NCBI GenBank assembly: GCA_022641735.1
Contig: JALCDQ010000003.1
Coordinates: 186,001 to 250,000 of the forward strand
Source of the DNA: Prevotella sp.
GTDB taxonomy: Bacteria > Bacteroidota > Bacteroidia > Bacteroidales > Bacteroidaceae
DNA: 64,000 bases
Direction: 5' to 3'
The notes below the pieces were generated by a model. That model saw only the letters and a list, made by a program, of their open reading frames with translations. It had not been told where the DNA came from and did no database searches. Position numbers and translations under genes: made by a program. Shown here piece after piece: positions 8,578 through 17,259 of this stretch (position 1 is its first letter; every line of letters starts with the position of its first letter).

Positions 8578-10269
8578 ATGGATTGGCTAATTAAATTATT
8601 TACAACTCCAGATTCTGTTGCCCACATCGTTCTGCTATTCTCTATTGTGATAGCAGTGGGAGTGCTTTTGGGCAAGATTAAAATCGGCGGAATCTCTTTG
8701 GGAGTGACTTTTGTATTGTTTGCAGGTATCCTTGCAGGACATATTGGCTTTACGGCACCTTTGCCAATACTGAGTTTTTTGCAAGACTTCGGGCTTATAC
8801 TCTTCGTCTTTATGATTGGTTTACAGGTAGGTCCGGGCTTCTTCGAGAGTTTCCGTAAGGGAGGAGTTGGGCTCAATCTCCTTTCTGTAGGCATCATCTT
8901 GCTGAATATAGCCGTGATGTTCGGGTGCTATTTCCTGTTTTTTGATACTTCTAACCACGTTAATCTGCCTATGATGGTGGGTACTCTTTATGGAGCCGTA
9001 ACCAATACTCCAGGTCTTGGAGCTGCCAACGAGGCTCTCAATTCTGTATTCCGTGACCATGTTCCCGAGATTGCCAGCGGTTATGCTTGTGCTTATCCAC
9101 TCGGTGTAATAGGTATCATCGGCGCCACAATAGCCATTCGCTATATCTGCAGAGTCAAATTGGAAAAGGAAGACCAGCAACTGCAAGAAGAAGAAGCAGC
9201 CAATCCTCACGAGAAGCCCTATATTCTGCACCTGAAAGTGGACAACACTTATCTGGACGGAAAGACACTGATACAAATTAACCAATTCTTAAATCGTGAT
9301 TTAGTATGTTCTCGCATACTACACGATGGGAAAATATATATTCCTAATAGAGATACTATCTTCAAGATTGGAGATGAAGTGCATATTGTATGTGCAGAGT
9401 CTGACGCTGAGGCAATCAGAGCTTTCATCGGCCCTATAGTTGAAGAGCCGTTCCCGGAAGACAATGAGAAACAGCCGCTTGTATCAAAGCGCATCGTGGT
9501 AACCAATCCTTCCATGAATGGTAAGACATTAGGAAAGATGCACTTCTCAAGTGTTTATGGCGTAAATGTAACTCGTATTACCCGTCAGGGAATGGATTTA
9601 TTTGCCAGCCGTAGCCACCACTTCCATGTCGGTGACCGTATCATGGTGGTAGGTCCGGAAGATAATGTTAACCGTATTGCAGAAATCATGGGCAACTCGG
9701 TGAAACGTCTTGATGCTCCTAATATTGCAACGATTTTCATCGGAATCATCGTGGGTATCCTCTTCGGAAGCCTTCCTATAGCTATTCCGGGAATGCCTGT
9801 TCCTCTCAAATTAGGTATTGCAGGCGGTCCTCTGATTATCGCCATTCTCATTGGAAGATTCGGATATCGCATCCATTTGGTGACTTATACGACTACCTCT
9901 GCCAATATGATGCTACGCGAAATCGGACTTGTCCTCTTCCTTGCAGCCGTTGGTATCAAGGCTGGCGCAGGATTCTGGGAGACAGTTGTTCAAGGCGACG
10001 GACTTAAATATGTATATACGGGATTCCTGATAACGATTATTCCAATCCTGATTATCGGCCCATTGGCACGCATTAAGTATAAGTTCAACTATTTCACCAT
10101 CATGGGTATGATAGCCGGAACTTACACCGACCCTCCTGCATTGGCTTATGCCAACTCCGTATGCACCAAAGAAGCCCCTGCTATTGGCTATTCCACAGTA
10201 TATCCATTGAGTATGTTCTTGAGGATTTTCACGGCGCAACTCATCGTCTTATTCTGTTGCGGAGGATAG
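8578..10269 (+). CDS. AspT/YidE/YbjL-type membrane transporter
   Basis: A 563-residue inner-membrane protein of the aspartate-alanine exchanger superfamily. It has the typical duplicated layout: about five helices (residues ~15-185), two cytosolic TrkA-C/RCK-C domains (~210-290 with GDEVHIVC and ~300-375 with [12 protein letters not shown]), then about five more helices. Both halves carry the family's internal repeat: [19 protein letters not shown] in the first and [19 protein letters not shown] in the second; [11 protein letters not shown] is in the final helices. It sits alone between an 88-bp repeat array and a set of hairpins, with its own promoter. The transported substrate is not deducible; AspT exchanges aspartate for alanine. 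Confidence 0.9.
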   Translation: MDWLIKLFTTPDSVAHIVLLFSIVIAVGVLLGKIKIGGISLGVTFVLFAGILAGHIGFTAPLPILSFLQDFGLILFVFMIGLQVGPGFFESFRKGGVGLNLLSVGIILLNIAVMFGCYFLFFDTSNHVNLPMMVGTLYGAVTNTPGLGAANEALNSVFRDHVPEIASGYACAYPLGVIGIIGATIAIRYICRVKLEKEDQQLQEEEAANPHEKPYILHLKVDNTYLDGKTLIQINQFLNRDLVCSRILHDGKIYIPNRDTIFKIGDEVHIVCAESDAEAIRAFIGPIVEEPFPEDNEKQPLVSKRIVVTNPSMNGKTLGKMHFSSVYGVNVTRITRQGMDLFASRSHHFHVGDRIMVVGPEDNVNRIAEIMGNSVKRLDAPNIATIFIGIIVGILFGSLPIAIPGMPVPLKLGIAGGPLIIAILIGRFGYRIHLVTYTTTSANMMLREIGLVLFLAAVGIKAGAGFWETVVQGDGLKYVYTGFLITIIPILIIGPLARIKYKFNYFTIMGMIAGTYTDPPALAYANSVCTKEAPAIGYSTVYPLSMFLRIFTAQLIVLFCCGG

Positions 10270-10308
10270 CAAAGAAAGCGAAAAAGTCAATAGACACTAT
10301 ATTTTCAT

Positions 10309-10355
10309 AAAATCGGAAACTGACATCCAATCCTCTTGGAACAGTTTCCGATTTT
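10309..10355 (+). terminator. Hairpin terminator after transporter gene
   Basis: AAAATCGGAAACTG and CAGTTTCCGATTTT form a perfect 14-bp stem around a 19-nt loop, 40 bp after the transporter stop. The A-rich and T-rich arms would let it act in either direction. Confidence 0.65.
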
Positions 10356-10421
10356 ATCGTTTATGGCTTTTCCATTGCCCGCTGTTAGCCTTCTATTTGC
10401 ATGGAAGTCATCCCGTGCAAA

Positions 10422-10531
10422 TCTATCTATTATTAGTCACTTTGTAAATCAGGCTGTTTTACTCGATGAATCAGGCTGATTTACTCAGTAAAACAGCCTG
10501 ATTTACAAAGCAACTAACCGTTACTAAGAAA
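10422..10531. repeat. 22-bp periodic array with variant core and 24-bp inverted repeat
   Basis: Three strong 22-nt units start at 10444, 10466 and 10488, reading GTAAATCAGGCTGTTTTAC, ATGAATCAGGCTGATTTAC and GTAAAACAGCCTGATTTAC, each plus three bases. Weaker units flank them at 10422 and 10510 (GCAACTAACCGTTAC). Because the third strong unit is the reverse complement of the first, 10440-10463 and 10487-10510 form a perfect 24-bp inverted repeat around a 23-nt loop. The period and the GTAAA...TTTAC frame match the 88-bp arrays elsewhere, but the core is CAGGCTG rather than GACC. Confidence 0.75.
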
Positions 10532-10658
10532 ACGAAAGATAATTGATAGGCAGACAGAAGGCTGTAAACCTTGCTTCTGTCAATATAAATGGGCGCTTCC
10601 ATTCATGGAAACGCCCATTTCAATATCCTATTAATTGCCTGAAAATAAGTAATATTCC
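10532..10658. other. Intergenic hairpins between converging genes
   Basis: Two further stem-loops precede the stop of the DUF4738 lipoprotein gene: GACAGAAG/CTTCTGTC (10553-10581), and AAATGGGCG-TTCC/GGAA-CGCCCATTT (10587-10620, one C-A mismatch, 6-nt loop). The second may end the minus-strand operon, but no long U tract follows it. Together with 10270-10531 this 389-bp gap is almost entirely inverted repeats. Confidence 0.55.
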
Positions 10659-11459
10659 TTATAGTACCTGCATCTTGATGGCTCCGCTATAAGATATCGT
10701 TATGTCAACAACATAAGAACTTGGACCATCAGGAATGGCAAGAGAAGCACTATAGTGAATACCCTTTGAGTCGCATTTAGCAAATATCAAATCACCCAAA
10801 ATGCTTTGGGAGAGATAGTCACCAGGTACTTGTTTGGAGAAATCCTGCTTGCGGAAATCATGTGAGAAAAGGCGCAGAGCACCCTTGTAAATACTCAAAT
10901 GGATGATATTATCATAGTAGACATTATCCACTTCCACGCCATCATCATTATAAGAAGGCTTGATTACCTTATAGGTTGTAGGGTTTATCTGCACATAACA
11001 ATGATAACGGTCAGCATTGCGAGTAATCAGCGTATCGCGCTTAATCAGTTTATTCTGATTTAAAGCCTGTGGCCTATGTCTTTGGGAAATATCGAAAAGG
11101 TAAGCATCGTTAGGGTCCTCACTCTTCGTAAGACGCACTTGTTCACCGTTTTGGTTCTTAAATATAAACAAATGAGGTGCCTGCTTTACGATAAGGTACT
11201 TCACATCATTCACCCCATGAAGAACAAGTGTGTCGTGCAAGATTTGGAAATAAACCGGCTGGCTTGTCGTATCAGGATAAAAAATGGTATCACCTTTTGC
11301 ACGAAAGGCAACATCCTCCTCATCTTCATTTACCCAAATGCCCTGCAACATCTGTTTTGCAGCCTTATCTTCTTTAGGCGCAAGCGACTCAGCCTTTCTA
11401 TTTCTGCATCCAGAAAGAAGGAAAGAACCTATAAACAATATAAACAAAAGTCTTTTCAT
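10659..11459 (-). CDS. DUF4738 lipoprotein
   Basis: 266 residues from the ATG at 11459 (a codon four residues upstream is in frame but lies inside ugd). A lipoprotein signal is clear: MKRLLFILFIGSFLLSGC, with Cys18 in the lipobox LLSGC. The mature protein is beta-rich, opening with a lipocalin-like segment (LQGIWVNEDEEDVAFRAKGDTIFYPD), and matches what I know as DUF4738, a Bacteroidetes family of unknown function. The start overlaps the ugd stop by 4 bp (ATGA), so it is translationally coupled to the sugar-nucleotide genes rfbC and ugd. A role at the envelope is likely; a specific one cannot be given. Confidence 0.78.
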   Translation of the reverse strand: MKRLLFILFIGSFLLSGCRNRKAESLAPKEDKAAKQMLQGIWVNEDEEDVAFRAKGDTIFYPDTTSQPVYFQILHDTLVLHGVNDVKYLIVKQAPHLFIFKNQNGEQVRLTKSEDPNDAYLFDISQRHRPQALNQNKLIKRDTLITRNADRYHCYVQINPTTYKVIKPSYNDDGVEVDNVYYDNIIHLSIYKGALRLFSHDFRKQDFSKQVPGDYLSQSILGDLIFAKCDSKGIHYSASLAIPDGPSSYVVDITISYSGAIKMQVL

Positions 11460-12769
11460 CGGCCAATACAATGATAGATAAAGCCGGCATCGGCCAATTC
11501 TTTCGGGTCATAAATGTTACGGCCGTCAATAAGTATTTTCTTCTTCATAGCCTTTCCTATGACGCTCCAACTTGGCAAACGGAATTCCTTCCATTCAGTC
11601 AATAGCAGGATGGCATCGGCATCTAAGACCGCATCATACATGTCTTTACAATAGACAACCTTATCGCCCACTCTTCGTTTGCACTCCTCCATTGCCACAG
11701 GGTCATAGGCCCGAATCGTACAGCCGGCCTTTGAGAGTAAGTCAATGATAACCAATGCCGTGGATTCTCGCATGTCATCAGTCTCCGGTTTGAAAGAAAG
11801 TCCCCATAAAGCAACGGTCTTTCCTTCCAAAGAACCCTGATAAACGGCCTTCAATTTTTCATAGAGAAGAGCCTTCTGATGGGCATTTACACGCTCGACA
11901 GCCTTCAATACTTCCATAGAATAACCATTATCGTCAGCCGTCTTGATGAGTGCTTTCACATCTTTCGGAAAACAACTGCCACCATATCCACAACCCGCAT
12001 AAAGAAACTTGCGGCCTATACGCGTATCACTTCCTATGCCTGCACGCACCATATTGACGTTGGCACCCACCTTCTCACATAGATTCGCAATGTCATTCAT
12101 AAAGGATATACGGGTCGCAAGCATAGAATTAGCCGCATATTTGGTCATTTCCGCACTTGGAATATCCATAAAAATGACACGGAAATTATTCATCATAAAG
12201 GGCTTGTAAAGCCGCGTAATCAGCTCTTTAGCATTATCACTTTCCACGCCGACAACCACTCTGTCAGGGCTCATAAAGTCCTTAATGGCATTGCCTTCCT
12301 TCAAAAATTCAGGATTGCTGGCTATATCAAACTTCACATCCACACCGCGTTTGTCAAGTTCAGCCTGAATGGTAGCCTTCACTTTGCGTGCTGTTCCCAC
12401 AGGAACAGTACTCTTCGTGACAACCACAAGATATTTATTCAGATTCTCGCCAATGGTCTTCGCTACCTGAAGCACATACTTCAAATCGGCACTTCCATCC
12501 TCATCTGGAGGTGTACCAACAGCCGAAAAGACGATTTCCTGCTCATTCAAGACCTCTGCAAGAGATGTGGTAAACTTCAATCTACCTGCTTTCACGTTCT
12601 TGATAACCAATTCATCAAGACCCGGTTCATAGATGGGTATATCCCCCTTTTGCAGACGTTCCACCTTCTTGGCATCAACATCCACACACGTAACGACTGC
12701 CCCCGTGTCAGCAAAACACGTTCCGGAAACAAGTCCTACATACCCTGTGCCTACAATAGCTATATTCAT
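11456..12769 (-). CDS. ugd: UDP-glucose 6-dehydrogenase
   Basis: A 437-residue cytosolic enzyme that oxidises UDP-glucose to UDP-glucuronate with two NAD+, supplying precursors for capsule and surface polysaccharides. The NAD-binding site VGTGYVGLVSG is at residues 6-16, the catalytic Cys266 is in GYGGSCFPKD, and the UDP-binding domain carries LWGLSFKPETDDMRES. The length is typical. ATG 12769 shares one base with the rfbC stop (TAATG), and its stop overlaps the DUF4738 start, so the three genes form a tightly coupled operon. Confidence 0.96.
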   Translation of the reverse strand: MNIAIVGTGYVGLVSGTCFADTGAVVTCVDVDAKKVERLQKGDIPIYEPGLDELVIKNVKAGRLKFTTSLAEVLNEQEIVFSAVGTPPDEDGSADLKYVLQVAKTIGENLNKYLVVVTKSTVPVGTARKVKATIQAELDKRGVDVKFDIASNPEFLKEGNAIKDFMSPDRVVVGVESDNAKELITRLYKPFMMNNFRVIFMDIPSAEMTKYAANSMLATRISFMNDIANLCEKVGANVNMVRAGIGSDTRIGRKFLYAGCGYGGSCFPKDVKALIKTADDNGYSMEVLKAVERVNAHQKALLYEKLKAVYQGSLEGKTVALWGLSFKPETDDMRESTALVIIDLLSKAGCTIRAYDPVAMEECKRRVGDKVVYCKDMYDAVLDADAILLLTEWKEFRLPSWSVIGKAMKKKILIDGRNIYDPKELADAGFIYHCIGR

Positions 12770-13317
12770 TATTCAAATAATTCTGCTTCGTTTAACGACT
12801 TGGCCTTCAAATCCTTCTCGCTGGTGAGCACATCCTTAGGGTCTATCGGCCATTTGATAGCCAGGCTCTCATCATTCCAACGGATGCCCGCCTCAGCTTG
12901 AGGAGCATACACATTGTCAACCTTATAAGTAAAGATAGCCTCTTCACTCAAAACCAAAAATCCATGAGCAAAGCCACGAGGAATAAAGAACTGACGCTTA
13001 TTCTCATCACTCAGCTCCACCATGACATGCTTTCCAAAGGTCGGAGAACTCTTCCGGATATCCACTGCGACATCCAGCACCTTCCCTTTTATCACGCGTA
13101 CGAGCTTTGCTTGAGAGTATTCTCCTTTTTGATAGTGCAGTCCTCGAAGCACTCCATAACTTGATTTAGATTCGTTATCTTGAATGAAGTCCACCTTACC
13201 GATATGCTTTTCAAAATCTTCTTTCTTCCAAGCTTCGAAGAAATAACCACGAGCATCATTAAACACTTTCGGTTCTATGACGTATACACCATCAATATCT
13301 GTCTTTCTATATTCCAT
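12769..13317 (-). CDS. rfbC: dTDP-4-dehydrorhamnose 3,5-epimerase
   Basis: A 182-residue cupin enzyme of dTDP-L-rhamnose synthesis (RmlC step). The signature VLRGLHYQ, with catalytic His61, is followed by KLVRVIKGKVLDVAVDIRKSSPTFG, FIPRGFAHGF and the conserved Tyr131 in FTYKVDN. The length is standard. It is first in the minus-strand operon with ugd; no rmlA, rmlB or rmlD is in the window. A -7 promoter element lies 29 bp upstream of the start. Confidence 0.95.
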   Translation of the reverse strand: MEYRKTDIDGVYVIEPKVFNDARGYFFEAWKKEDFEKHIGKVDFIQDNESKSSYGVLRGLHYQKGEYSQAKLVRVIKGKVLDVAVDIRKSSPTFGKHVMVELSDENKRQFFIPRGFAHGFLVLSEEAIFTYKVDNVYAPQAEAGIRWNDESLAIKWPIDPKDVLTSEKDLKAKSLNEAELFE

Positions 13318-13345
13318 TTCTATGAATACCTTATTAAATTAGGTA

Positions 13346-13353
13346 CAAAGATA
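13346..13353 (-). promoter_or_regulatory. -7 promoter element for rfbC-ugd operon
   Basis: The minus strand reads TATCTTTG (then TACC), 28 bp before the rfbC ATG. It is divergent from the SPOR gene promoter at 13447. Confidence 0.7.
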
Positions 13354-13446
13354 AAAAATAAAAATGAAGTAGGATAAGGAAATCAAAGATTTTTTTGTTT
13401 TTTCAAAATTTCATTTCAATTACTTGTTTTTTTCAAGGGAAATCAT

Positions 13447-13454
13447 TACTTTTG
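13447..13454 (+). promoter_or_regulatory. -7 promoter element for HU/SPOR gene, giving a near-leaderless transcript
   Basis: TACTTTTG is followed by only five bases (CATTC) before the GTG start at 13460. If transcription begins the usual few bases after the element, the mRNA has essentially no 5' leader. Confidence 0.7.
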
Positions 13455-13459
13455 CATTC

Positions 13460-14512
13460 GTGATTGAATTAGAAAGACATATCGAAATCCTTCTTTTGAG
13501 CAATGATTGTGTGATAGTTCCTAATTTCGGAGGCTTCATGGCTCATCATGTGGATGCAAGGTTTGACGACAAAGAGCATATCTTTTTGCCGCCACAGCGT
13601 ACTCTTGGATTCAATCCTCAGCTTATTCTGAATGACTCTCTGCTTGCGCAATCCTATATCGAAGCTTATGATATAAGTTATCCGGAAGCAATCAAGCGCA
13701 TTGACGATGAGGTCAGAGAGGTGAAGCAACACCTTGAAAACGAAGGTACTTATGAGCTTTATGACCTCGGCGTGATTACTCTGAATGAAGAGGGGAAATA
13801 TGAATTTGAACCTTGTGAGGCTGGTATTCTTACGCCAGAGCTATATGGCTTGAATTCTTTTGAAATCGATGAGCGAAAAAAACAGACAGTTGCTCCCATC
13901 GTAGAAATAGCTGAAAAGCCTGCTGAAAATGTCGAAGAGGCTCAAGAAAGTGAGGTCAAGGCAGATGATAATCAGAATATAAGCAACGAATTGTTCATTG
14001 ATGACGATGAAGACAGAACTATCAATATAAAGATAAGTCGAATCCGCAATCTCGCAGTAGCATGCATTGCCCTGCTTCTTTTTATGTTTATCCCTTCTCC
14101 AATCAGCAATGGAGAGGGTTCTTCTATAACTAAAAGCAAGATAGACACAGGCATGCTTTATCGCTTAATGCCAAAAGATATGGTCAATAGCCATACCAAT
14201 GGCAGTAAGATAAATCTGATTAAAAAGGCTGAAACGCCTAAAGCCATTGCAAAGAAAGACACGATTGCAAAGCCAAAAGAGCCGTTTTTCAGTGTCGTAT
14301 TATGCAGCAAAGTCTCTCTGAAGAATGCATCGGCTTATGCCAATAAACTCCATAAGGATGGATACAGTGAAGCTAAAGTCTTTTCAAAAGGCAGACATGC
14401 TAAAGTCATCTATGGCAGATATGCTACCGAAAATCAAGCGTATAATATTGTCAATAAACTTAACAATATCAAAGACTTTAAGGGTTGTTGGGTTATGAAG
14501 ATAAAGGATTAA
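13460..14512 (+). CDS. HU-CCDC81-like and SPOR domain protein
   Basis: 350 residues if started at GTG 13460. The frame extends 12 codons further up, but that part lies over the promoter, and relatives start at IELERHIE. The N-terminal ~125 residues (ELERHIEILLLSNDCVIVPNFGGFMAHHVDA) match the prokaryotic HU-like domain of CCDC81 type found in Bacteroidetes SPOR proteins. An acidic linker follows, then one membrane helix (around LAVACIALLLFMFIP). The C-terminal ~75 residues form a SPOR domain (FFSVVLCSKVSLKNASAYANKLHKDGYSEAKVF), which binds denuded septal peptidoglycan. This suggests a role in cell division or envelope. The next gene starts directly at its stop. Confidence 0.87.
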   Translation: MIELERHIEILLLSNDCVIVPNFGGFMAHHVDARFDDKEHIFLPPQRTLGFNPQLILNDSLLAQSYIEAYDISYPEAIKRIDDEVREVKQHLENEGTYELYDLGVITLNEEGKYEFEPCEAGILTPELYGLNSFEIDERKKQTVAPIVEIAEKPAENVEEAQESEVKADDNQNISNELFIDDDEDRTINIKISRIRNLAVACIALLLFMFIPSPISNGEGSSITKSKIDTGMLYRLMPKDMVNSHTNGSKINLIKKAETPKAIAKKDTIAKPKEPFFSVVLCSKVSLKNASAYANKLHKDGYSEAKVFSKGRHAKVIYGRYATENQAYNIVNKLNNIKDFKGCWVMKIKD

Positions 14513-15046
14513 ATGAAAAGAGTAAGATGCCCGAAGTGCGATAGCTTCATTACATTCGATGAAACCAAATATGAGCAAGGCCAATCATTAGTCTTTGAAT
14601 GCCCCGAATGCGGCAAACAGTTCGGCATTAGAATCGGTGTTTCAAAGCTGCGCAACCGTCAAAAGGATGAGAAACCTGAAGAAAATGCCAATCAAAAAGG
14701 GTTTGGCTCTATTGTCGTCATCGAAAATGTCTTCCATTTCAAGCAGGTCATCCCTCTCCAATTGGGAGAAAATGTTATAGGAAGATACATGAAAGGCTCT
14801 GGCATCAACTGCCCTATCGAGACCGTAGACCCAAGTATCGACATGACGCATTGCATCATCAATGTCTCTTATGACAAGCACGGAAAACTGAAATACATCT
14901 TGCGTGATGGTCCTAGTAATACTGGAACTTTCGTAGATAATGAGATTCTTGGAGACAGAGAACGAAGAGTCATCGAAGACGGGTCGCTTTTCACCATCGG
15001 AGCAACGAGCATTATCTTGAAAACTGCTGACAGTAAGGACGATTGA
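14513..15046 (+). CDS. Zinc-ribbon and FHA-domain protein
   Basis: 177 residues. The N-terminus is a zinc ribbon of MJ0042/zf type (Cys6-x2-Cys9 and Cys30-x2-Cys33). An FHA domain covers about residues 75-175, with GENVIGR, DMTHCIINV in the Ser/His recognition loop region, and GTFVDNE. FHA domains bind phosphothreonine peptides, so a partner Ser/Thr kinase is expected but none is encoded nearby. ATG follows the SPOR gene stop with no gap, pointing to cotranscription and possibly a joint envelope or division role (inference). No membrane segment is present. Confidence 0.85.
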   Translation: MKRVRCPKCDSFITFDETKYEQGQSLVFECPECGKQFGIRIGVSKLRNRQKDEKPEENANQKGFGSIVVIENVFHFKQVIPLQLGENVIGRYMKGSGINCPIETVDPSIDMTHCIINVSYDKHGKLKYILRDGPSNTGTFVDNEILGDRERRVIEDGSLFTIGATSIILKTADSKDD

Positions 15047-15131
15047 TTGTCATAAATCAACAAATTGCAATTATTTTTGTTTATTCACTAAAATGTTGTT
15101 TCAGAAATCAATAAATCTGAAATAAATTTAG

Positions 15132-15139
15132 TATCTTTG
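15132..15139 (+). promoter_or_regulatory. -7 promoter element for the his-ftsE-lys run
   Basis: TATCTTTG is followed by CACTTG, 26 bp before the TTG start of hisH. A 20-bp perfect palindrome occupies the space between. Confidence 0.72.
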
Positions 15140-15140
15140 C

Positions 15141-15160
15141 ACTTGTTTTATAAAACAAGT
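15141..15160. promoter_or_regulatory. 20-bp perfect palindrome at hisH transcription start
   Basis: ACTTGTTTTA is followed directly by its reverse complement. The dyad covers the expected transcription start and most of the leader, so it could be an operator or a leader hairpin. It begins one base after the -7 motif and ends 5 bp before the hisH start codon. Confidence 0.55.
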
Positions 15161-15165
15161 GTATT

Positions 15166-15774
15166 TTGAAAGTAGCCATCGTAAAATATAACGCTGGAAA
15201 CATCTATTCAGTAGTGAATGCACTACGGCGGATAGGTGTTGAGCCTATCCTTACCGATAAGGCTGAGGACCTCATGTCGGCTGATAAAGTGCTGTTTCCC
15301 GGTCAAGGAGAAGCCAGCACCACCATGGCTTACATCCATGAACATCGCCTAGATGAGATAATTCGCAACCTCAAGCAACCGGTTTTGGGCATCTGCATTG
15401 GTCAACAGTTATTATGCCAACATTCGGAGGAAGGCGATACCGAGTGCATCGGTGTATTTCCTGTAGATGTTAAGCGATTCCAGCCTCAACGGCATGAAGA
15501 GAAAGTTCCGGCTATGGGTTGGAATGAAATCAACCTGACGAAAGATCAGCATCAAGGCGAAAATGCCCTGTTGAAGGACATTGGCGAAGAGCCTTACGTT
15601 TACTTTGTGCACAGCTATTACGTGCCTCTTTGTGACTGGACAATCGCCAAAGCGTCATACATCTTGCCCTTTAGCGCGGCTCTTCATAAAGATAACTTCT
15701 ACTCTACACAGTTCCACCCTGAGAAAAGCGGAAAAGTAGGAGAGCAAATCCTTAAAAACTTCCTGGAATTATGA
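15166..15774 (+). CDS. hisH: Imidazole glycerol phosphate synthase, glutaminase subunit
   Basis: 202 residues. HisH hydrolyses glutamine and channels ammonia to HisF in histidine synthesis. The class I amidotransferase triad is present: Cys77 in GICIGQQLL, and His184 and Glu186 in QFHPEKS. The oxyanion strand segment FPGQGEA also matches HisH. The start is TTG at 15166 ([11 protein letters not shown] follows directly); no in-frame ATG exists nearby and the promoter is just upstream. Its stop overlaps the start of the fused hisA-hisF gene by 4 bp (ATGA). HisH therefore pairs with the C-terminal half of its neighbour. Confidence 0.95.
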   Translation: MKVAIVKYNAGNIYSVVNALRRIGVEPILTDKAEDLMSADKVLFPGQGEASTTMAYIHEHRLDEIIRNLKQPVLGICIGQQLLCQHSEEGDTECIGVFPVDVKRFQPQRHEEKVPAMGWNEINLTKDQHQGENALLKDIGEEPYVYFVHSYYVPLCDWTIAKASYILPFSAALHKDNFYSTQFHPEKSGKVGEQILKNFLEL

Positions 15775-17258
15775 TAGAGCTCATCCCTGCAATAGATATT
15801 ATCGACGGCCAGTGTGTTCGTCTTACTAAAGGCGACTACGACCAAAAGAAGGTTTACGATGCCAACCCTACTGAGGTAGCCCGCCGTTTCGAGAAGATGG
15901 GCTTCAAGCGCTTACACGTCGTGGATTTGGATGGTGCGAAGTCAAAACACATCGTCAATGATGCCGTTTTGAAGTCTATCACTGAGCATACAAGCCTGAA
16001 AGTAGATTTCGGAGGTGGCATCAAGACCGAGGAAGACATCAAGAAAGCCTTTCATGCAGGGGCTTCGATGGTGACCGTTGGCAGCATTGCCGTCACCAAT
16101 CCCCCACTCTTTCTGTCATGGCTGGATAAATATGGGGCTGACAAGCTTATTCTTGGGGCTGACGTAAGGAATGGGAAAGTCTCTATCAATGGGTGGAAAG
16201 ACGACTCTCCAGACGACCTCCTGCCCTTCTTGAAGCAATATATTGACAAGGGCGTGAAGTATGTGCTTTGCACGGAAATCAGCAAAGACGGCACTCTGCA
16301 AGGGCCTGCCATCGGACTATATGAAAAGATTATGCGGGCATACCCTCATCTTCACCTCATTGCAAGTGGAGGAGTTGCCTGCAACGAAGATATTGAGCAA
16401 CTTGAAAAAGCCGGCATTCCTGGCGTCGTTTTCGGAAAAGCCTTCTATGAAGGGAAGATAGATGTCGAGAGACTGAATCTCCCGAAAGAGGCTCAAAGCA
16501 AAGGGTTGGCGAAGCGCATCATCCCTTGCTTGGATGTGAAAAACGGCATGACGGTGAAAGGAACCAACTTTGTGAACCTCCGACAAGCCGGTGACCCGGT
16601 GGAATTAGGTAAGGCTTACAGTGATGCAGGAGCAGATGAACTCGTCTTCCTAGACATCACTGCCAGTTTTGAAGGTCGCAAGACTTTTACCGATATGGTA
16701 ACCCGAGTGGCCCAAGAGATAAACATCCCCTTCACTGTGGGCGGTGGAATCAATGAACTTGAAGATGTTGAGCGCCTCCTTTATGCAGGTGCTGACAAGG
16801 TGAGCATCAACTCCGCAGCCATCCGAAAGCCGCATCTCATCGATGAAATCACACAGAAGTTCGGCTCTCAGATATGCGTTTGCGCCATCGATGCACGCTT
16901 GGATGCCGACGGTTGGCACTGCTACGTGAAAGGCGGAAGGGAAAGAACGCCTCTAGGGCTCTTCGATTGGGCAAAAGAAGCACAAGACAGAGGGGCTGGA
17001 GAAATACTCTTCACGAGTATGGACCATGATGGTGTGAAGACGGGCTTTGCTTACGAGGCTTTGGCACAACTTTCAGAGGAACTCTCCATCCCTGTGATTG
17101 CTAGTGGCGGAGCAGGTAAAATGGAGCATTTCAGAGATGCTTTCATGCTCGGAAAAGCTGATGCAGCCTTGGCTGCGAGCGTATTCCACTTCGGCGAAAT
17201 ACCGATACCTGCCCTCAAGCAATATCTGCGTAAGGAAGGTATCAACGTGAGACTATAA
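15771..17258 (+). CDS. hisAF: Fused HisA-HisF: ProFAR isomerase and IGP synthase cyclase subunit
   Basis: A single 495-codon frame encodes two (beta-alpha)8 barrels in series. Residues 1-~240 are HisA ([16 protein letters not shown], catalytic Asp9 and Asp131 in GADVRNG, phosphate loops VDFGGGI and IASGGV). Residues ~246-495 are HisF ([14 protein letters not shown], catalytic Asp255 and Asp374 in [20 protein letters not shown]). The joint is a short linker, [11 protein letters not shown], where HisF normally has its own Met. All catalytic residues are present, so both consecutive reactions (isomerisation, then ammonia-dependent cyclisation with HisH) should work. A TTG at 16506 aligns with the usual HisF start and could in principle initiate a separate HisF. 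In most bacteria, including Bacteroides as I know it, these are two genes. Confidence 0.93.
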   Translation: MIELIPAIDIIDGQCVRLTKGDYDQKKVYDANPTEVARRFEKMGFKRLHVVDLDGAKSKHIVNDAVLKSITEHTSLKVDFGGGIKTEEDIKKAFHAGASMVTVGSIAVTNPPLFLSWLDKYGADKLILGADVRNGKVSINGWKDDSPDDLLPFLKQYIDKGVKYVLCTEISKDGTLQGPAIGLYEKIMRAYPHLHLIASGGVACNEDIEQLEKAGIPGVVFGKAFYEGKIDVERLNLPKEAQSKGLAKRIIPCLDVKNGMTVKGTNFVNLRQAGDPVELGKAYSDAGADELVFLDITASFEGRKTFTDMVTRVAQEINIPFTVGGGINELEDVERLLYAGADKVSINSAAIRKPHLIDEITQKFGSQICVCAIDARLDADGWHCYVKGGRERTPLGLFDWAKEAQDRGAGEILFTSMDHDGVKTGFAYEALAQLSEELSIPVIASGGAGKMEHFRDAFMLGKADAALAASVFHFGEIPIPALKQYLRKEGINVRL

Positions 17259-17259
17259 T

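Noticed and set aside
16480..16510. Separate hisF gene starting at the TTG at 16506
   Set aside because: There is no stop between the HisA and HisF parts and no promoter or ribosome site at the TTG; kept only as a caveat to the fusion.
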